A DNA stretch of 64,000 nucleotides from Candidatus Gastranaerophilales bacterium (lineage in GTDB: Bacteria; Cyanobacteriota; Vampirovibrionia; Gastranaerophilales; Gastranaerophilaceae), in assembly GCA_944323335.1 (NCBI GenBank), contig CALUSB010000002.1, forward strand, positions 17,742 through 81,741, in the 5' to 3' direction. Made by a program: the position numbers and the translations under genes. Each line of letters starts with the position of its first letter. Position 1 is the stretch's first letter. The notes under the pieces were generated by a model. That model was not told the origin of the DNA and did not search any database. It saw only the letters and a program-made list of their open reading frames with translations. This document shows positions 1 to 8,910 of the stretch, in pieces.

Positions 1-377
1 TAGGTGTTCTGCAGAGAATGAAAGATGGTAAGATTGAAACCTTTGCTACTCCCATTTTAGGTTTTGAAACAAAAACCCAGTGGTATGATTATGAGGCAAA
101 ATACACAGAGGGCATGACAAAGTTTATATTGCCTGCTGATTTTGATGATAATATGACAAAAGAAATTCAAGACATTGCGGTAAAATCATTTGTTGCCTGC
201 GAGTGCACTGGTGTGGCAAGAGTGGATTTTCTGGTATATAATAATACCCCGTATGTTCTTGAGATAAATACAAACCCCGGGATGACAGATTTAAGTGACT
301 TGCCTGCGCAAGCAAACTCCATGGGGATTGATTATAAAAATCTTGTTGAATTAATACTAAAGACCTCGGAGTTTTAA
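1..377 (+). CDS. ddl: D-alanine--D-alanine ligase, C-terminal part (5' end outside window)
   Basis: The reading frame is open from the first base (first full codon at position 3) and ends in TAA at 375-377. It covers the last ~124 residues of a D-Ala-D-Ala ligase, the cytoplasmic ATP-grasp enzyme that makes the dipeptide for murein pentapeptide. Visible family features are the VARVDF strand and the EINTNPGMT segment, which carries the Mg/ATP-binding Glu and Asn of the ATP-grasp C-terminal domain, followed by the usual short tail. An internal ATG at 18 is not the real start, because the upstream codons (GVLQR) continue the fold. The stop shares one base with the ftsQ start, so the two genes are coupled, as in division/cell-wall clusters. 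Confidence 0.9.
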   Translation, partial: GVLQRMKDGKIETFATPILGFETKTQWYDYEAKYTEGMTKFILPADFDDNMTKEIQDIAVKSFVACECTGVARVDFLVYNNTPYVLEINTNPGMTDLSDLPAQANSMGIDYKNLVELILKTSEF

Positions 378-1255
378 TGGGACAGGAATACTATAGAAGA
401 CGTTTAAAAGCTAATAAAATGCGAAGAAAAATTGCTTCGACAAAAATGTCGATTAGAAATTTTCGCAGACTTTTGCGTCTTGTGCTCATTGTCCTTATAA
501 TTCTTTTTGGTTTAAAGGTGCTAAAGCTCCACGGATGGTATTTGGACAGGACGCTTTTGGCTTCAGCTGACGAGAGAGTTATAAAAATTGAGGGTAATGC
601 AATTACTCCTAAATATAAAATAGTTGATTTAATAAGACAGGTGCAAGTTCCAAATACTCAAATTTTCAGACTTGATACGACTGAAATGGAGCAAAACATT
701 ACACAGCTGCAGCCTATTAAAAAGGTCTATATCCGCAGACTTTGGCATCCTGCAAGATTAAACGTGCTTGTGGAGGAGAGAGTTCCTGTTTTCCTTATTA
801 CTCCAAAGATTGACGCTGAGCCGATTTCGGCTATTACAACGGATGGCGTGTTTATAGATAGAGAATATATGCCAATAAGTCCTAAGTTTAAAACCTATAA
901 AATTATAACCTACGGTGTTCGGGGTGATGACTATGAAAAATGGAACAAAGACAGAGTTGATGAGATTTTGCGTCTTACAAAGTCCCTTGAAGCGTATAGC
1001 GGTCAAAAAGTTGAATATCTTGACTTGAGAAACCCGAGTGATGTTTATATTAAACTTGAAAAAGTCTTAATAAGATTCGGCGAAATAAACGACACTGCAC
1101 TTGTTCGGGCAAAGTGGATAGCAACAATTCTTCCTGAAACCGAGAATTTTAAACAAAAAATCAAATATATAGATTTAAGATGGGAAGATGCTCATTATAT
1201 AAAACTGGATGAACCTGTATCACAGAGTGCACCAAAAGAAGAACAAGAGGATTAA
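377..1255 (+). CDS. ftsQ: Cell division protein FtsQ/DivIB-like, POTRA domain
   Basis: 292 residues: a basic cytoplasmic N-terminus (about 1-30, many Arg/Lys), one membrane span at about 31-48 and an extracytoplasmic POTRA-like region at about 65-135. The POTRA region contains the characteristic stretch from VIKIEGNA through IKKVYIRRLWHPARLNVLVEER. A FtsQ-type beta domain follows to about residue 260, with a short acidic tail. FtsQ links early and late divisome proteins (FtsB/FtsL) at the inner membrane. Its ATG overlaps the ddl stop by one base (taATG), the usual ddl-ftsQ order. Its last four bases overlap the convergent gene at 1252-2442. The POTRA and context support the family; overall sequence similarity in this family is always low. 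Confidence 0.85.
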   Translation: MGQEYYRRRLKANKMRRKIASTKMSIRNFRRLLRLVLIVLIILFGLKVLKLHGWYLDRTLLASADERVIKIEGNAITPKYKIVDLIRQVQVPNTQIFRLDTTEMEQNITQLQPIKKVYIRRLWHPARLNVLVEERVPVFLITPKIDAEPISAITTDGVFIDREYMPISPKFKTYKIITYGVRGDDYEKWNKDRVDEILRLTKSLEAYSGQKVEYLDLRNPSDVYIKLEKVLIRFGEINDTALVRAKWIATILPETENFKQKIKYIDLRWEDAHYIKLDEPVSQSAPKEEQED

Positions 1256-2442
1256 AAGTAGCTTTTAAAAAGCTCTTTTGCGTTTGCGTCGGTTATTTTC
1301 TCAAGTCCGATTGCAGGATTTAGCTTGCTATCAAGACATTTTGCCACTCTTGCACATTCGCACAGTATTTCGCTATCGCAGCTTTTTGTGTAAAGTTCTT
1401 CTATTTCTTTGAAATTTTCTTTAGAATTCAGGTTTATAAGGGTATTTAGAGCCCTGAGCGCTCTTTTTTTCTCATTTTTGAGTTCATTGGATATTAACGT
1501 GCCCTCGCTCTTATGGTTTTTTAATAAACTTTCGATATTTTTTAGCTCGGACAGGGCGTTTTTATTCAGGTCATATGTATATATGTTATCACTTACTACA
1601 AGCTCTACAAGCAGCTTTGTATCTGTTAGAATTCTTTGTATGTAAGAGTTTTTGTTGTTTATATTTTTTTCTATAAATTCATACACGTTAAAATCTTGAA
1701 TCGTATCAAGAGTTATATCCTCCGGATATGAGCTGATAATTTCATCATATAAAGCAATAATATCTTCAGGCGCCAGAAGATTTTCAAGTTGACTAAAACT
1801 ATACTTGTACATAATTTCTTGGGCAATATTTGAGCTAAAGGGTGAGGTTTTAAGTTCATTTATTATGGCAGCAACATCCTCTTTTAGCCCATAATTGATT
1901 AAAAGTTTTATAGCAGAGAATTTTTGAAAATCATCAGAAGCATTTAGCATTTCAAGTGCTTTGTTTCTTGAAGTTTTATCCCCGAACGCCCTAAGCGTGC
2001 AAGCACAAGCAGAGCTTAGAAGTTCATCTTCATCAAATGCGTACTTGTTTAAATATTCAAGTGCCAAAGGGTCGTTTATTTTTTCAAAATACTTTGCGGC
2101 GTATATTTTCTGCTCGGTTGTGCCTGAGTCAAAAATGTTTAAAATTTCATCGGTTAAATCTTCATCGGCGTATTTTTGCCATACGGTTTCAATATATTGA
2201 GAAAATTTTGGGTCATAGAATTTTGCAAATTCTAAAGTTGCTGACAAGTTATTTTTATTGGTGGCGTTTATCAGATTTTTTATTGCCTTATCTGCCACAA
2301 AATCAAAAATGTATTCTGAATTTTTGCAAAGTGTTTCAAAGGTTTTTATATCGGCAGAATTTACAATATCATTTGCTGCCTGATTTGACAGCTTAAAGTC
2401 CTTGGATATAAGGTTTTTGGCGTTTTGTGTTTCTAGGTTCAT
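1252..2442 (-). CDS. HEAT-like alpha-helical repeat protein, function unknown
   Basis: 396 residues with no signal peptide or membrane span, almost entirely predicted helix. Short helical pairs such as AAKYFEKINDPLALEYLNKYA and the following region near residues 110-200 look like HEAT repeats (alternating hydrophobics, an Asp/Asn at turns). I recognise no catalytic motif. It is probably a cytoplasmic scaffold or adaptor. It lies convergent to ftsQ with a 4-nt overlap and divergent from pyrH (68 nt between the start codons), so it is a single-gene unit. A second large helical-repeat protein lies at 16348-17985; the two are not obviously alignable by eye. Confidence 0.6.
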   Translation of the reverse strand: MNLETQNAKNLISKDFKLSNQAANDIVNSADIKTFETLCKNSEYIFDFVADKAIKNLINATNKNNLSATLEFAKFYDPKFSQYIETVWQKYADEDLTDEILNIFDSGTTEQKIYAAKYFEKINDPLALEYLNKYAFDEDELLSSACACTLRAFGDKTSRNKALEMLNASDDFQKFSAIKLLINYGLKEDVAAIINELKTSPFSSNIAQEIMYKYSFSQLENLLAPEDIIALYDEIISSYPEDITLDTIQDFNVYEFIEKNINNKNSYIQRILTDTKLLVELVVSDNIYTYDLNKNALSELKNIESLLKNHKSEGTLISNELKNEKKRALRALNTLINLNSKENFKEIEELYTKSCDSEILCECARVAKCLDSKLNPAIGLEKITDANAKELFKSYF

Positions 2443-2510
2443 ATTTACAATTATACATCAGATTGACTTTCTTGTATAATTAATTTAAGTTAGTTTTGTA
2501 AGGCTAAATC

Positions 2511-3233
2511 ATGTCAGAATTAAAATTTAAAAAGATACTCCTTAAGATAAGCGGAGAAGCGTTGTTAGGCAGTCAGGAGTTTGGTATTGACCCAAAGCCT
2601 GTCGAGATGATATGCAATGAAATTAAAAAGGTGCATGACAAGGGTGTGCAGCTTGCAATAGTAGTTGGCGGCGGGAATATTTTCCGCGGTATGAAAAATT
2701 CTCAAAAGCTTGGTATGGACCAGGCGTCGGGTGACTATGTCGGCATGTTGGCTACTGTCATGAATGCTATAGCTCTTCAGAGTGAATTAAGAAAAATAGG
2801 AGTTCCTTGCAGAGTTCAATCTGCTCTTGATATTCATAAAATCGCAGAACCCTATATAAGATTCAAAGCAATTAGACACCTTGAAAAGGGCAGAGTTGTG
2901 ATTTTTGCCGCAGGTACGGGTAATCCTTTCTTTACAACGGATACCGCTGCAGCTCTAAGAGCCGCTGAAATCGGTGCTGAAGCTATGTTTATGGCTAAAA
3001 ACGGAGTTGACGGCGTGTACTCGGATGACCCGAGAATTAATCCTGATGCTAAAAAATACGACAAAATTAAATACGATGATATTATTATGAACAACTTAAA
3101 AGTTATGGACTTAACATCATGCTCTTTGTGCAAGCAAAATAATATACCCATTTTTGTATTTGATTTTGCGCAAAAAGACAGTATTATAAAAATCTTAAAT
3201 AATGAAAATATAGGAACATATGTAGGAGAATAA
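2511..3233 (+). CDS. pyrH: UMP kinase
   Basis: 240 residues, the usual length of bacterial UMP kinase, which phosphorylates UMP to UDP with ATP as a homohexamer in the cytoplasm. Family motifs are in order: KISGEALLG (phosphate-binding loop), VVGGGNIFRG, the TGNPFFTTDTAAALRA substrate segment and the GVDGVYSDDP C-terminal ATP-site region. The ATG at 2511 begins the conserved N-terminal strand. It heads pyrH-frr-cdsA-rnc-rpe; frr follows after two bases. The pyrH-frr-cdsA order is widely conserved in bacteria. A TATAAT at 2475-2480 may be its -10 box, but no well-spaced -35 is evident. Confidence 0.97.
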   Translation: MSELKFKKILLKISGEALLGSQEFGIDPKPVEMICNEIKKVHDKGVQLAIVVGGGNIFRGMKNSQKLGMDQASGDYVGMLATVMNAIALQSELRKIGVPCRVQSALDIHKIAEPYIRFKAIRHLEKGRVVIFAAGTGNPFFTTDTAAALRAAEIGAEAMFMAKNGVDGVYSDDPRINPDAKKYDKIKYDDIIMNNLKVMDLTSCSLCKQNNIPIFVFDFAQKDSIIKILNNENIGTYVGE

Positions 3234-3235
3234 AA

Positions 3236-3796
3236 ATGTCAGTTGACGAAATTAAAAATTCAGGCAAGGAAAAAATGGAAAAATGCGTCGCTCAATTGAA
3301 AAAGGAGTTGGCGACAGTAAGAACAGGCAGAGCTAATCCGCTTATTCTTGATAAAGTTATGGTAGATTATTACGGAGCACCTACTCCGCTTCGTCAAATG
3401 GCACAAGTAAGTGTATCCGAGGGTACTACACTTGTTATCACTCCTTTTGATAAAACAATTGTCAAAGAGATTGAAAAAGCCATTACCAAGGCTGAATTAG
3501 GTATAACACCTAACTCGGACGGTATCGTTGTAAGACTTTCGTTCCCTCCTTTAACCGAAGACAGAAGAAAACAACTCTCAAAAGATGTTAAAGCAATGGG
3601 CGAAAACGCTAAAGTTGCAATACGTAATGTAAGACGCGATATGACTGATGATGTTAAAAAGCTTGAAAAGGCCGAAAATATGCCCGAAGACGCTGTTAAA
3701 GACGCTCAGGCTGAAGTTCAAAAATTAACCGATAAATATATTGCAATAGTTGATGATATAGTTGCGGAAAAAGAAAAAGAGGTTTTAACAGTATAG
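3236..3796 (+). CDS. frr: Ribosome recycling factor
   Basis: 186 residues, the normal RRF length. RRF works with EF-G to split post-termination ribosomes. The sequence shows the long-helix N-terminus with the TVRTGRANP motif, then YYGAPTPLRQMA, the core ITPFDKTIVKEIEKAI, and the C-terminal helix containing VRRDMTDDVKKLEK. The stop codon TAG (3794-3796) shares its G with the GTG start of cdsA, so translation is likely coupled. The short 2-nt gap after pyrH argues for one transcript. Confidence 0.97.
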   Translation: MSVDEIKNSGKEKMEKCVAQLKKELATVRTGRANPLILDKVMVDYYGAPTPLRQMAQVSVSEGTTLVITPFDKTIVKEIEKAITKAELGITPNSDGIVVRLSFPPLTEDRRKQLSKDVKAMGENAKVAIRNVRRDMTDDVKKLEKAENMPEDAVKDAQAEVQKLTDKYIAIVDDIVAEKEKEVLTV

Positions 3797-4698
3797 TGGA
3801 TGAAACGCAAAAGCAAAATAAAATAATGAGAGTGATTACAGGGGTCATTATTTCCCTTGTTGCGCTTGTTTGCCTTTTTATGGGCGGTTTGCCTATATTG
3901 GGTTTTCTTTTGGTTGTAATCTTTTTAGGTTCGATTGAGTATGTAAAAATCCTTAGAACAAAGGGATTTCACCCGAGCTTATCGCTTATTTTGCTGACTG
4001 ATGTTGCTTTTGCGCTTTTAATATTTTTCAGAAGGTTCGACCTTCTGCCTTCAATAATTTCTCTTGCGGTTATGGCGTCATTTCTTATGGTGCTTTTTAT
4101 GGGGCGCCAGCCATACATTGTAAATGTTGCAACGACGGTGCTTGGGTTTTTGTACTCGGGTTGGCTGCCTTGCCATTTGCTTTTAATAAGACAAATAAGC
4201 TCTGATAGGATTAACGCCTTTCAAATCGGCATAAACGAGGGGCTGTGGCTTGTAATTTTTGTCTTTTTAATTGTTGTTGCAACTGATATCGGCGGTTATT
4301 ATTTTGGTTCCAAATTTGGCAAACACAAACTATCGCCTGTTATAAGTCCTAAAAAAACAATAGAGGGTGCGCTTGGCGCAACAATTGCGGCGCTCATTGT
4401 TGCAGCTGCGGGTGTTTTTTATACAAAGCTTACAATTTCTCAGGCGCTGATTGCAGGGTTTTTAATAACTGTGTCATCACAGTTGGGTGATTTATCCGAA
4501 TCACTTGTAAAACGTGATGCGGGTGTAAAGGATTCAAGCAACATTCTCCCCGGTCATGGCGGTATTCTGGATAGGACTGACGGGTATTTGTTTGCTCTTC
4601 CTGTTGCATATTATTATTTTGTTAATTTTGCATATGGGCACAATTTGTTCCACGAATTTTTCAGATATATTCAAGGTGCAATAAATGTCTACTTCTGA
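3796..4698 (+). CDS. cdsA: Phosphatidate cytidylyltransferase (CDP-diglyceride synthase)
   Basis: 300 residues, a multi-span inner-membrane enzyme that makes CDP-diacylglycerol from phosphatidic acid and CTP. About eight hydrophobic segments are visible. The diagnostic C-terminal CDS signature is intact: SLVKRDAGVKDSS followed by LPGHGGILDRTDG, which carries the metal-binding Asp residues. It starts with GTG at 3796, overlapping the frr stop by one base. Its end overlaps rnc by 14 nt. The chain places phospholipid synthesis in the same transcript as translation and RNA-processing genes. Confidence 0.93.
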   Translation: MDETQKQNKIMRVITGVIISLVALVCLFMGGLPILGFLLVVIFLGSIEYVKILRTKGFHPSLSLILLTDVAFALLIFFRRFDLLPSIISLAVMASFLMVLFMGRQPYIVNVATTVLGFLYSGWLPCHLLLIRQISSDRINAFQIGINEGLWLVIFVFLIVVATDIGGYYFGSKFGKHKLSPVISPKKTIEGALGATIAALIVAAAGVFYTKLTISQALIAGFLITVSSQLGDLSESLVKRDAGVKDSSNILPGHGGILDRTDGYLFALPVAYYYFVNFAYGHNLFHEFFRYIQGAINVYF

Positions 4699-5422
4699 TA
4701 GGGAGCTTGCATATTGCAAATTTTTGGATGAGCTTGGCTTTGGCAGCAGTGATGATTTTTCCCTGTTTGAAAAGGCTATGCGTCATACCTCATATGTTCA
4801 TGAGGCTCAAATCCCTGTTGAGTGTTCTTATGAGCGTCTTGAGTTTTTAGGAGATGCTGTTTTAAAACTCGTTATAAGTAAGTATCTTTATTTAAAATAC
4901 CCTGATTATAAAGAGGGTATTATATCAAAATTAAGAGGTGAAATAGTAGCGGATAAAACACTTGCTGCTTTTGCCACAAAGGTCGGATTAAATAATTTTA
5001 TACTGCTTTCAAAAAATGAAAGAAAATCCGGCGGTGAGATGAAGCAGTCAATTTTAGCGTGTGCTTTTGAGGCTTTTTTGGGTGCAATTTATCTCACCTG
5101 TGGTAAGGATGGCTATGATAGGGTTGAAGATTTCATAGTTTCAAATTTTAGCTGCGATATGTGTCAAATTGAAGATAATATTGAAAAAATCAATCCTAAG
5201 CAGCAATTACAAGAGTACACTCAGGAAAAAAATCACACACTGCCCGAGTATGTGCTTGTTGCAAAAGAGGGTAGTGAACACAATTCTGTTTTTGAAGTTG
5301 CTGTGTATTTTGGCGGTAATAAACTTGCCACAGGACGCGGTGCTTCAAAAAAATCTGCACAGCAGGAGGCTGCAAAAAATGCTCTTGAATATTTAAAAAA
5401 GGAGGGCTTGTGGGAGTCATAA
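4685..5422 (+). CDS. rnc: Ribonuclease III
   Basis: 245 residues, a cytoplasmic dsRNA endonuclease for rRNA and mRNA processing. The N-terminal nuclease domain holds the RNase III signature YERLEFLGDAVL at about residues 55-66, with metal-binding Glu and Asp. The second acidic site is in CAFEAFLGAIYL. A C-terminal dsRNA-binding domain follows (about 165-240: NPKQQLQEYTQ ... GRGASKKSAQQEAAKNAL). The start lies 14 nt inside cdsA and the stop lies beyond the GTG start of rpe, so it is in a coupled chain. Confidence 0.96.
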   Translation: MSTSDRELAYCKFLDELGFGSSDDFSLFEKAMRHTSYVHEAQIPVECSYERLEFLGDAVLKLVISKYLYLKYPDYKEGIISKLRGEIVADKTLAAFATKVGLNNFILLSKNERKSGGEMKQSILACAFEAFLGAIYLTCGKDGYDRVEDFIVSNFSCDMCQIEDNIEKINPKQQLQEYTQEKNHTLPEYVLVAKEGSEHNSVFEVAVYFGGNKLATGRGASKKSAQQEAAKNALEYLKKEGLWES

Positions 5423-6060
5423 TTTCTCCGTCTGTTTTATCGGCTGATTTTGCAAACTTGGAGCGAGATGTAAGGCGAGTGGCTGACGCGGGCGCTAAGT
5501 GGATTCACATTGATGTAATGGATGGGCACTTTGTACCAAATATCACAATTGGTGCTCCTGTAGTTAAGTCGCTGCGTAAGGCTTGCGATTTGGTACTTGA
5601 TGTACATCTTATGATAAGTGAGCCAAAAAAGTACGTTGGTGACTTTATAAAGGCAGGTTCTGATATTATTACCTTTCACTATGAGGCCCAAAAAGAGTTG
5701 ACCCTTGATATTATAAAAGAAATTAAATCATCCGGTGTTAAGGCGGGCTTGTCTATAAAGCCTCAAACGAGCGCTGATGAGATAAGAGAATTTATACCAT
5801 ATTTGGATTTAGTTCTTATTATGACTGTTGAACCCGGTTTTGGCGGTCAGAAGTTTATGCATGAATGCGTGCAAAAAATAGCAGATATTAAAGAGTTTGC
5901 AAGATTATACAAGCGAGATGACTTGTATATTCAGGTTGATGGCGGAATAAATGATAAGACCGCGAATATATGCAAAAATCTCGGTGCAAACTCTCTTGTT
6001 GCAGGAAGCTATATATTTAACAGCGATGATATTAATCAAGCTGTTGCTTCGCTTCTCTAA
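5410..6060 (+). CDS. rpe: Ribulose-phosphate 3-epimerase
   Basis: 216 residues, a TIM-barrel enzyme of the pentose-phosphate pathway that interconverts ribulose-5-P and xylulose-5-P. Recognisable elements are SPSVLSADFANL at the N-terminus, the HIDVMDGHFVPNI metal-binding segment, DVHLMI, the MTVEPGFGGQKF loop and the DGGI and VAGSYIF phosphate site near the C-terminus. It starts with GTG at 5410, overlapping rnc by 13 nt. Its last 29 bases overlap the convergent queH gene. Confidence 0.96.
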   Translation: MGVIISPSVLSADFANLERDVRRVADAGAKWIHIDVMDGHFVPNITIGAPVVKSLRKACDLVLDVHLMISEPKKYVGDFIKAGSDIITFHYEAQKELTLDIIKEIKSSGVKAGLSIKPQTSADEIREFIPYLDLVLIMTVEPGFGGQKFMHECVQKIADIKEFARLYKRDDLYIQVDGGINDKTANICKNLGANSLVAGSYIFNSDDINQAVASLL

Positions 6061-6586
6061 TTGAATATTTGCAGCCGCAGTATGTTTGTTTGTACATGTT
6101 GTTTTCTTTTGCAATTTGCTGAGTAATTTTAAACCCGTCTTTTTTCTTAAAATCATAAGGTAAAAACTCAATTCCTGTTTCTTTTGAAACCGTGTTTGCC
6201 GCTTCAAAAATTTGCTTTGTGACTTTATGGGGGCTTATTGTAAGGGTTGTTGTATAATAATCTATACTGAGTTTTTTGGCTTTTTGCGCGGCTTTACCAA
6301 GTCTTAGGTAAAAACATCTTTCGCATCTTTTGCCTTTTTCCGGTTCTTTTTCGTACCCTTTTGCTATTTTGTTAAAGTCGTCGGATTTAAGTTCTTCAAA
6401 ATAAAGCTCAAAATTTTCTTTTTTAGAGTATGCGACAAGTTCATCCAGTCTTCTTTTGTACTCAATTTCAGGGTATATATTGGGATTATAAAAGTAAACT
6501 ACAGGCTCATAGCCCTGTTCCCTCAGTAGTTTTACCGGATATGCGGCGCATATGGCACAACATGTATGCAAAAGAATTTTTCTCAT
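6032..6586 (-). CDS. queH: Epoxyqueuosine reductase QueH
   Basis: 184 residues. QueH performs the last step of queuosine synthesis in tRNA, reducing epoxyqueuosine, and is the non-orthologous replacement of the cobalamin enzyme QueG. The sequence shows the N-terminal HTCCAIC motif (Cys 9, 10, 13), a central CERCFYLRL and the C-terminal YCGCKYS pair, the cysteines that bind the Fe-S cluster and an adjacent metal in this family (formerly DUF208). Its ATG overlaps the stop of the upstream VKOR-DsbA gene by four bases (ATGA type), so the two are co-translated. The 3' end overlaps rpe by 29 nt. Confidence 0.93.
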   Translation of the reverse strand: MRKILLHTCCAICAAYPVKLLREQGYEPVVYFYNPNIYPEIEYKRRLDELVAYSKKENFELYFEELKSDDFNKIAKGYEKEPEKGKRCERCFYLRLGKAAQKAKKLSIDYYTTTLTISPHKVTKQIFEAANTVSKETGIEFLPYDFKKKDGFKITQQIAKENNMYKQTYCGCKYSIREAKQQLD

Positions 6587-7776
6587 TTTTGTGCCTTTGC
6601 GGAGTGTCTTTTTTGAGCTTGTTTGTATAGAAGTTGTATTTTGTAATACGGCATAGCGCTAATGTATGGAATATCATCAATGACAATAGTCGGTGTGCCA
6701 TATATTCCCTTATTGTGAGCAGTTTCAATTTGATTTAAAAGCTCTTGTTCGATTTCTTGCGAGTTAACATCTTCGACAAGTTTTGCGATATCTAAATTTA
6801 GCTTTTCACTCAAATATAGTATCTCTGACTCACTGTTAGGATGCTCATCAAATATCAAGTTTGCCATGCCCCAGTATTTACCTTGTTTTTCTGCAGCAAG
6901 CGCGTATTTTGCAAGCACGCAAGCTCCGGGGTGTACTGTGTTTGGTACGTATTTATTGCAAGTAGAGTCAAGAGGGAAGTTTTTATGTATTACTTCTATA
7001 TTTTTCTCTTCATGGGCAAATTTACTTGCCATGATATTTGTTATTCTGCAAAACGGGCACATAAAGTCACTGTAAACATAGATTTTATCCCCGTTAGGGT
7101 TGCCGAGAATATTGCCTTCAACGGCGTATTTGTTTTTCTCCATTTTCATAAACTCATCAAAAGATTTTTGCATTTTTTGCTGTGGAGAAAATACCATTGA
7201 TATGCTGGTGTAGCTAACTAATGCTATAAAAGCAATAATGGCAAGTATTGTAAGCAATGTGTATTTTTTTGCACCGTCTATAAAATCAAGCACTGTGTTT
7301 TTTATATCTTTTACAAAGAAGCTGCCCTTGCTCTTTGCAACAAGTGCTATAAAAAGGTCAATAAAATATGTTATAAAGCACAATACACAGATTTTATTTA
7401 TTTTAAATATTGAAATTGTTGCAAGACAAATTGAAACCGCAAAAGATATCAGCCCAAGAGTGGCAATGTAGCTTTTGGGCTTCTTGAAAACATCAAAAAT
7501 TGTGTTTTTAAACTTGTCTTGAATAATATGAACAAAATTTAAAAATAGTGTTAAAAAATAATAGAACATGCCCCAAAGTGCAAGCGGGATGCCTAAAAAT
7601 AAGGAGTAATTGGTTTTTGCAACGCCGTCACAGTCTATTAGATTGTTAACGGAACAAAAACTTGCTGCATACTGCTCGTTAAAGTTTACCTTAAAAAATA
7701 TAAACGCCAATTCGAGCGTGAGTGCCAATCCGATTAGGGCAAAAATTGCTATAAATATTGTCTTTTTCTTATCCAT
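6583..7776 (-). CDS. Vitamin K epoxide reductase-DsbA fusion, disulfide-forming oxidase
   Basis: 397 residues combining the two halves of an oxidative folding pathway. The N-terminal ~190 residues are a VKOR-type quinone-linked membrane protein with about five spans, loop cysteines C41 and C49, and a CVLC active pair at 130-133. The C-terminal ~200 residues are a DsbA-like thioredoxin fold with MCPFC (C240, C243) and a GTPT cis-proline loop near the end. The thioredoxin domain should face the periplasm and oxidise exported proteins, with VKOR recycling it by quinone reduction. Such fusions are known in several phyla. A ribosome site (AGAGGG) precedes the ATG. It is coupled to queH by a 4-nt overlap. 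Confidence 0.9.
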   Translation of the reverse strand: MDKKKTIFIAIFALIGLALTLELAFIFFKVNFNEQYAASFCSVNNLIDCDGVAKTNYSLFLGIPLALWGMFYYFLTLFLNFVHIIQDKFKNTIFDVFKKPKSYIATLGLISFAVSICLATISIFKINKICVLCFITYFIDLFIALVAKSKGSFFVKDIKNTVLDFIDGAKKYTLLTILAIIAFIALVSYTSISMVFSPQQKMQKSFDEFMKMEKNKYAVEGNILGNPNGDKIYVYSDFMCPFCRITNIMASKFAHEEKNIEVIHKNFPLDSTCNKYVPNTVHPGACVLAKYALAAEKQGKYWGMANLIFDEHPNSESEILYLSEKLNLDIAKLVEDVNSQEIEQELLNQIETAHNKGIYGTPTIVIDDIPYISAMPYYKIQLLYKQAQKRHSAKAQK

Positions 7777-8042
7777 AATTCCCTCTGGCTTTATTTTACA
7801 TCAATTGCTTTCTAATTGCATTAACATTTAATTTATTATCCTAATTTACAATTCTTAATATATTTCTAAAGTTTTAAAAAAAACTGCCGACTTATTGAAT
7901 AACAAGGTTACAATATGGGAATAGTAAAATCAGAAAGGATTTTCAAGCGCTTATGTAAAGAAATGTAACAATATATACTAAGTATGAATATCGTATATAC
8001 TGTTTGTTTTTATATAAGTAAGAAATGTAAAGGTGGTATAAT
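7777..8042. other. Intergenic region between divergent genes
   Basis: This is the largest non-repeat gap (266 nt) and is very AT-rich. It should hold promoters for both the minus-strand VKOR gene and the plus-strand gene at 8043. An octamer tatatact occurs twice, at about 7973 and 7994, around a short inverted AGTAT/ATACT pair, which could be an operator. I see no well-spaced -35/-10 pair, no tRNA and no structured RNA. A good ribosome site (AAAGGTGG) lies before 8043. Confidence 0.4.
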
Positions 8043-8879
8043 ATGGGACTAGCAGCAAGCCAAGGCAGATTATTACTTCTCACAGCAAGAAAAAGTGATT
8101 TGGAATATCGTGCCCAAGAGATTTCACAAAGAAGATTAATTCTCGCTACAGAACTTGAAACGGTTTGTTCAAAGTATGCTCGTGCAACTGCAAACAGACA
8201 AATGAAGATTACTATGCGGGTTAAAATGAGTGAAGGAAACCAAACTCAAACAAAGAACCTCACATACAAAAACCTGATTGACTTCGGTAGAAATGACGAT
8301 GGCACAGGTAATTCAATTTATCGTATTAAAAACTCTCGCGGACAAGTTGTGGTATCTGATGCAAGTGAATTGCCAAAAACTGCTTCTGCAGCCGGCTATC
8401 AAGGCGATGGTGTAAATGTCAAGGTTGAAGGCAACAGAGCGATAGTAAGCGGAACTGACAAAAACGGTAATGATGTTCATGTTGAATATGTAGTTGACTC
8501 AAAAATTTCAGACTCTGCTGAAACTGAAAACTACTTCCAAGAAGGCTTAAGAAACGGCAAATTTATTATTGAACAATTAACAAGTCTTGACCCCTCGGGC
8601 AACCAAAATCTCGGTGAAAATGGTGAAGCAGTTGGCACTTGGAATGCTGTAGGCTGGTCAGGAATGTCAGAAATCCAAGATAACTGCTATACTGACGATG
8701 ATGCTACAGCACAGGCTGAATACCAATCAGCATCGGCAAGGGTTCAAGCTCAAGATAAAAAACTTGAAACTGACCAAAAACAAATTGAAACTCAACACAA
8801 GGCTGTTGAAACAGAATTTGAATCGGTTCAAAAAGTAATCCAAAGCAATATTGAAAATTCTTTTAAAATGTTTAGCTAA
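8043..8879 (+). CDS. Coiled-coil protein of unknown function, MGLAASQ N-terminus
   Basis: 278 residues without signal peptide or membrane span. The N-terminal ~50 residues (MGLAASQGRLLLLTARKSDL onward) and the C-terminal ~60 residues (starting near TAQAEYQSASARVQAQDKKL) are amphipathic helices with coiled-coil character. The middle is polar, Gly/Asn-rich and probably beta-structured. From memory, proteins opening with MGL-A-SQ-R-L-T-R occur in many copies in Melainabacteria genomes; this cannot be tested here. The terminal helices around a variable middle recall flagellin-like or secretion-apparatus proteins, but there is no direct evidence. It is a single-gene unit with a strong ribosome site (AAAGGTGG) and a terminator at 8911-8938. 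Confidence 0.6.
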   Translation: MGLAASQGRLLLLTARKSDLEYRAQEISQRRLILATELETVCSKYARATANRQMKITMRVKMSEGNQTQTKNLTYKNLIDFGRNDDGTGNSIYRIKNSRGQVVVSDASELPKTASAAGYQGDGVNVKVEGNRAIVSGTDKNGNDVHVEYVVDSKISDSAETENYFQEGLRNGKFIIEQLTSLDPSGNQNLGENGEAVGTWNAVGWSGMSEIQDNCYTDDDATAQAEYQSASARVQAQDKKLETDQKQIETQHKAVETEFESVQKVIQSNIENSFKMFS

Positions 8880-8910
8880 TTGAACTGAAGTCCCAAAAAC
8901 CTTTACAAAT

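Noticed and set aside
2463..2480. TTGACT/TATAAT as a pyrH promoter
   Set aside because: The two boxes are only 6 bp apart, so they cannot form a normal -35/-10 pair; only the -10 may be used.
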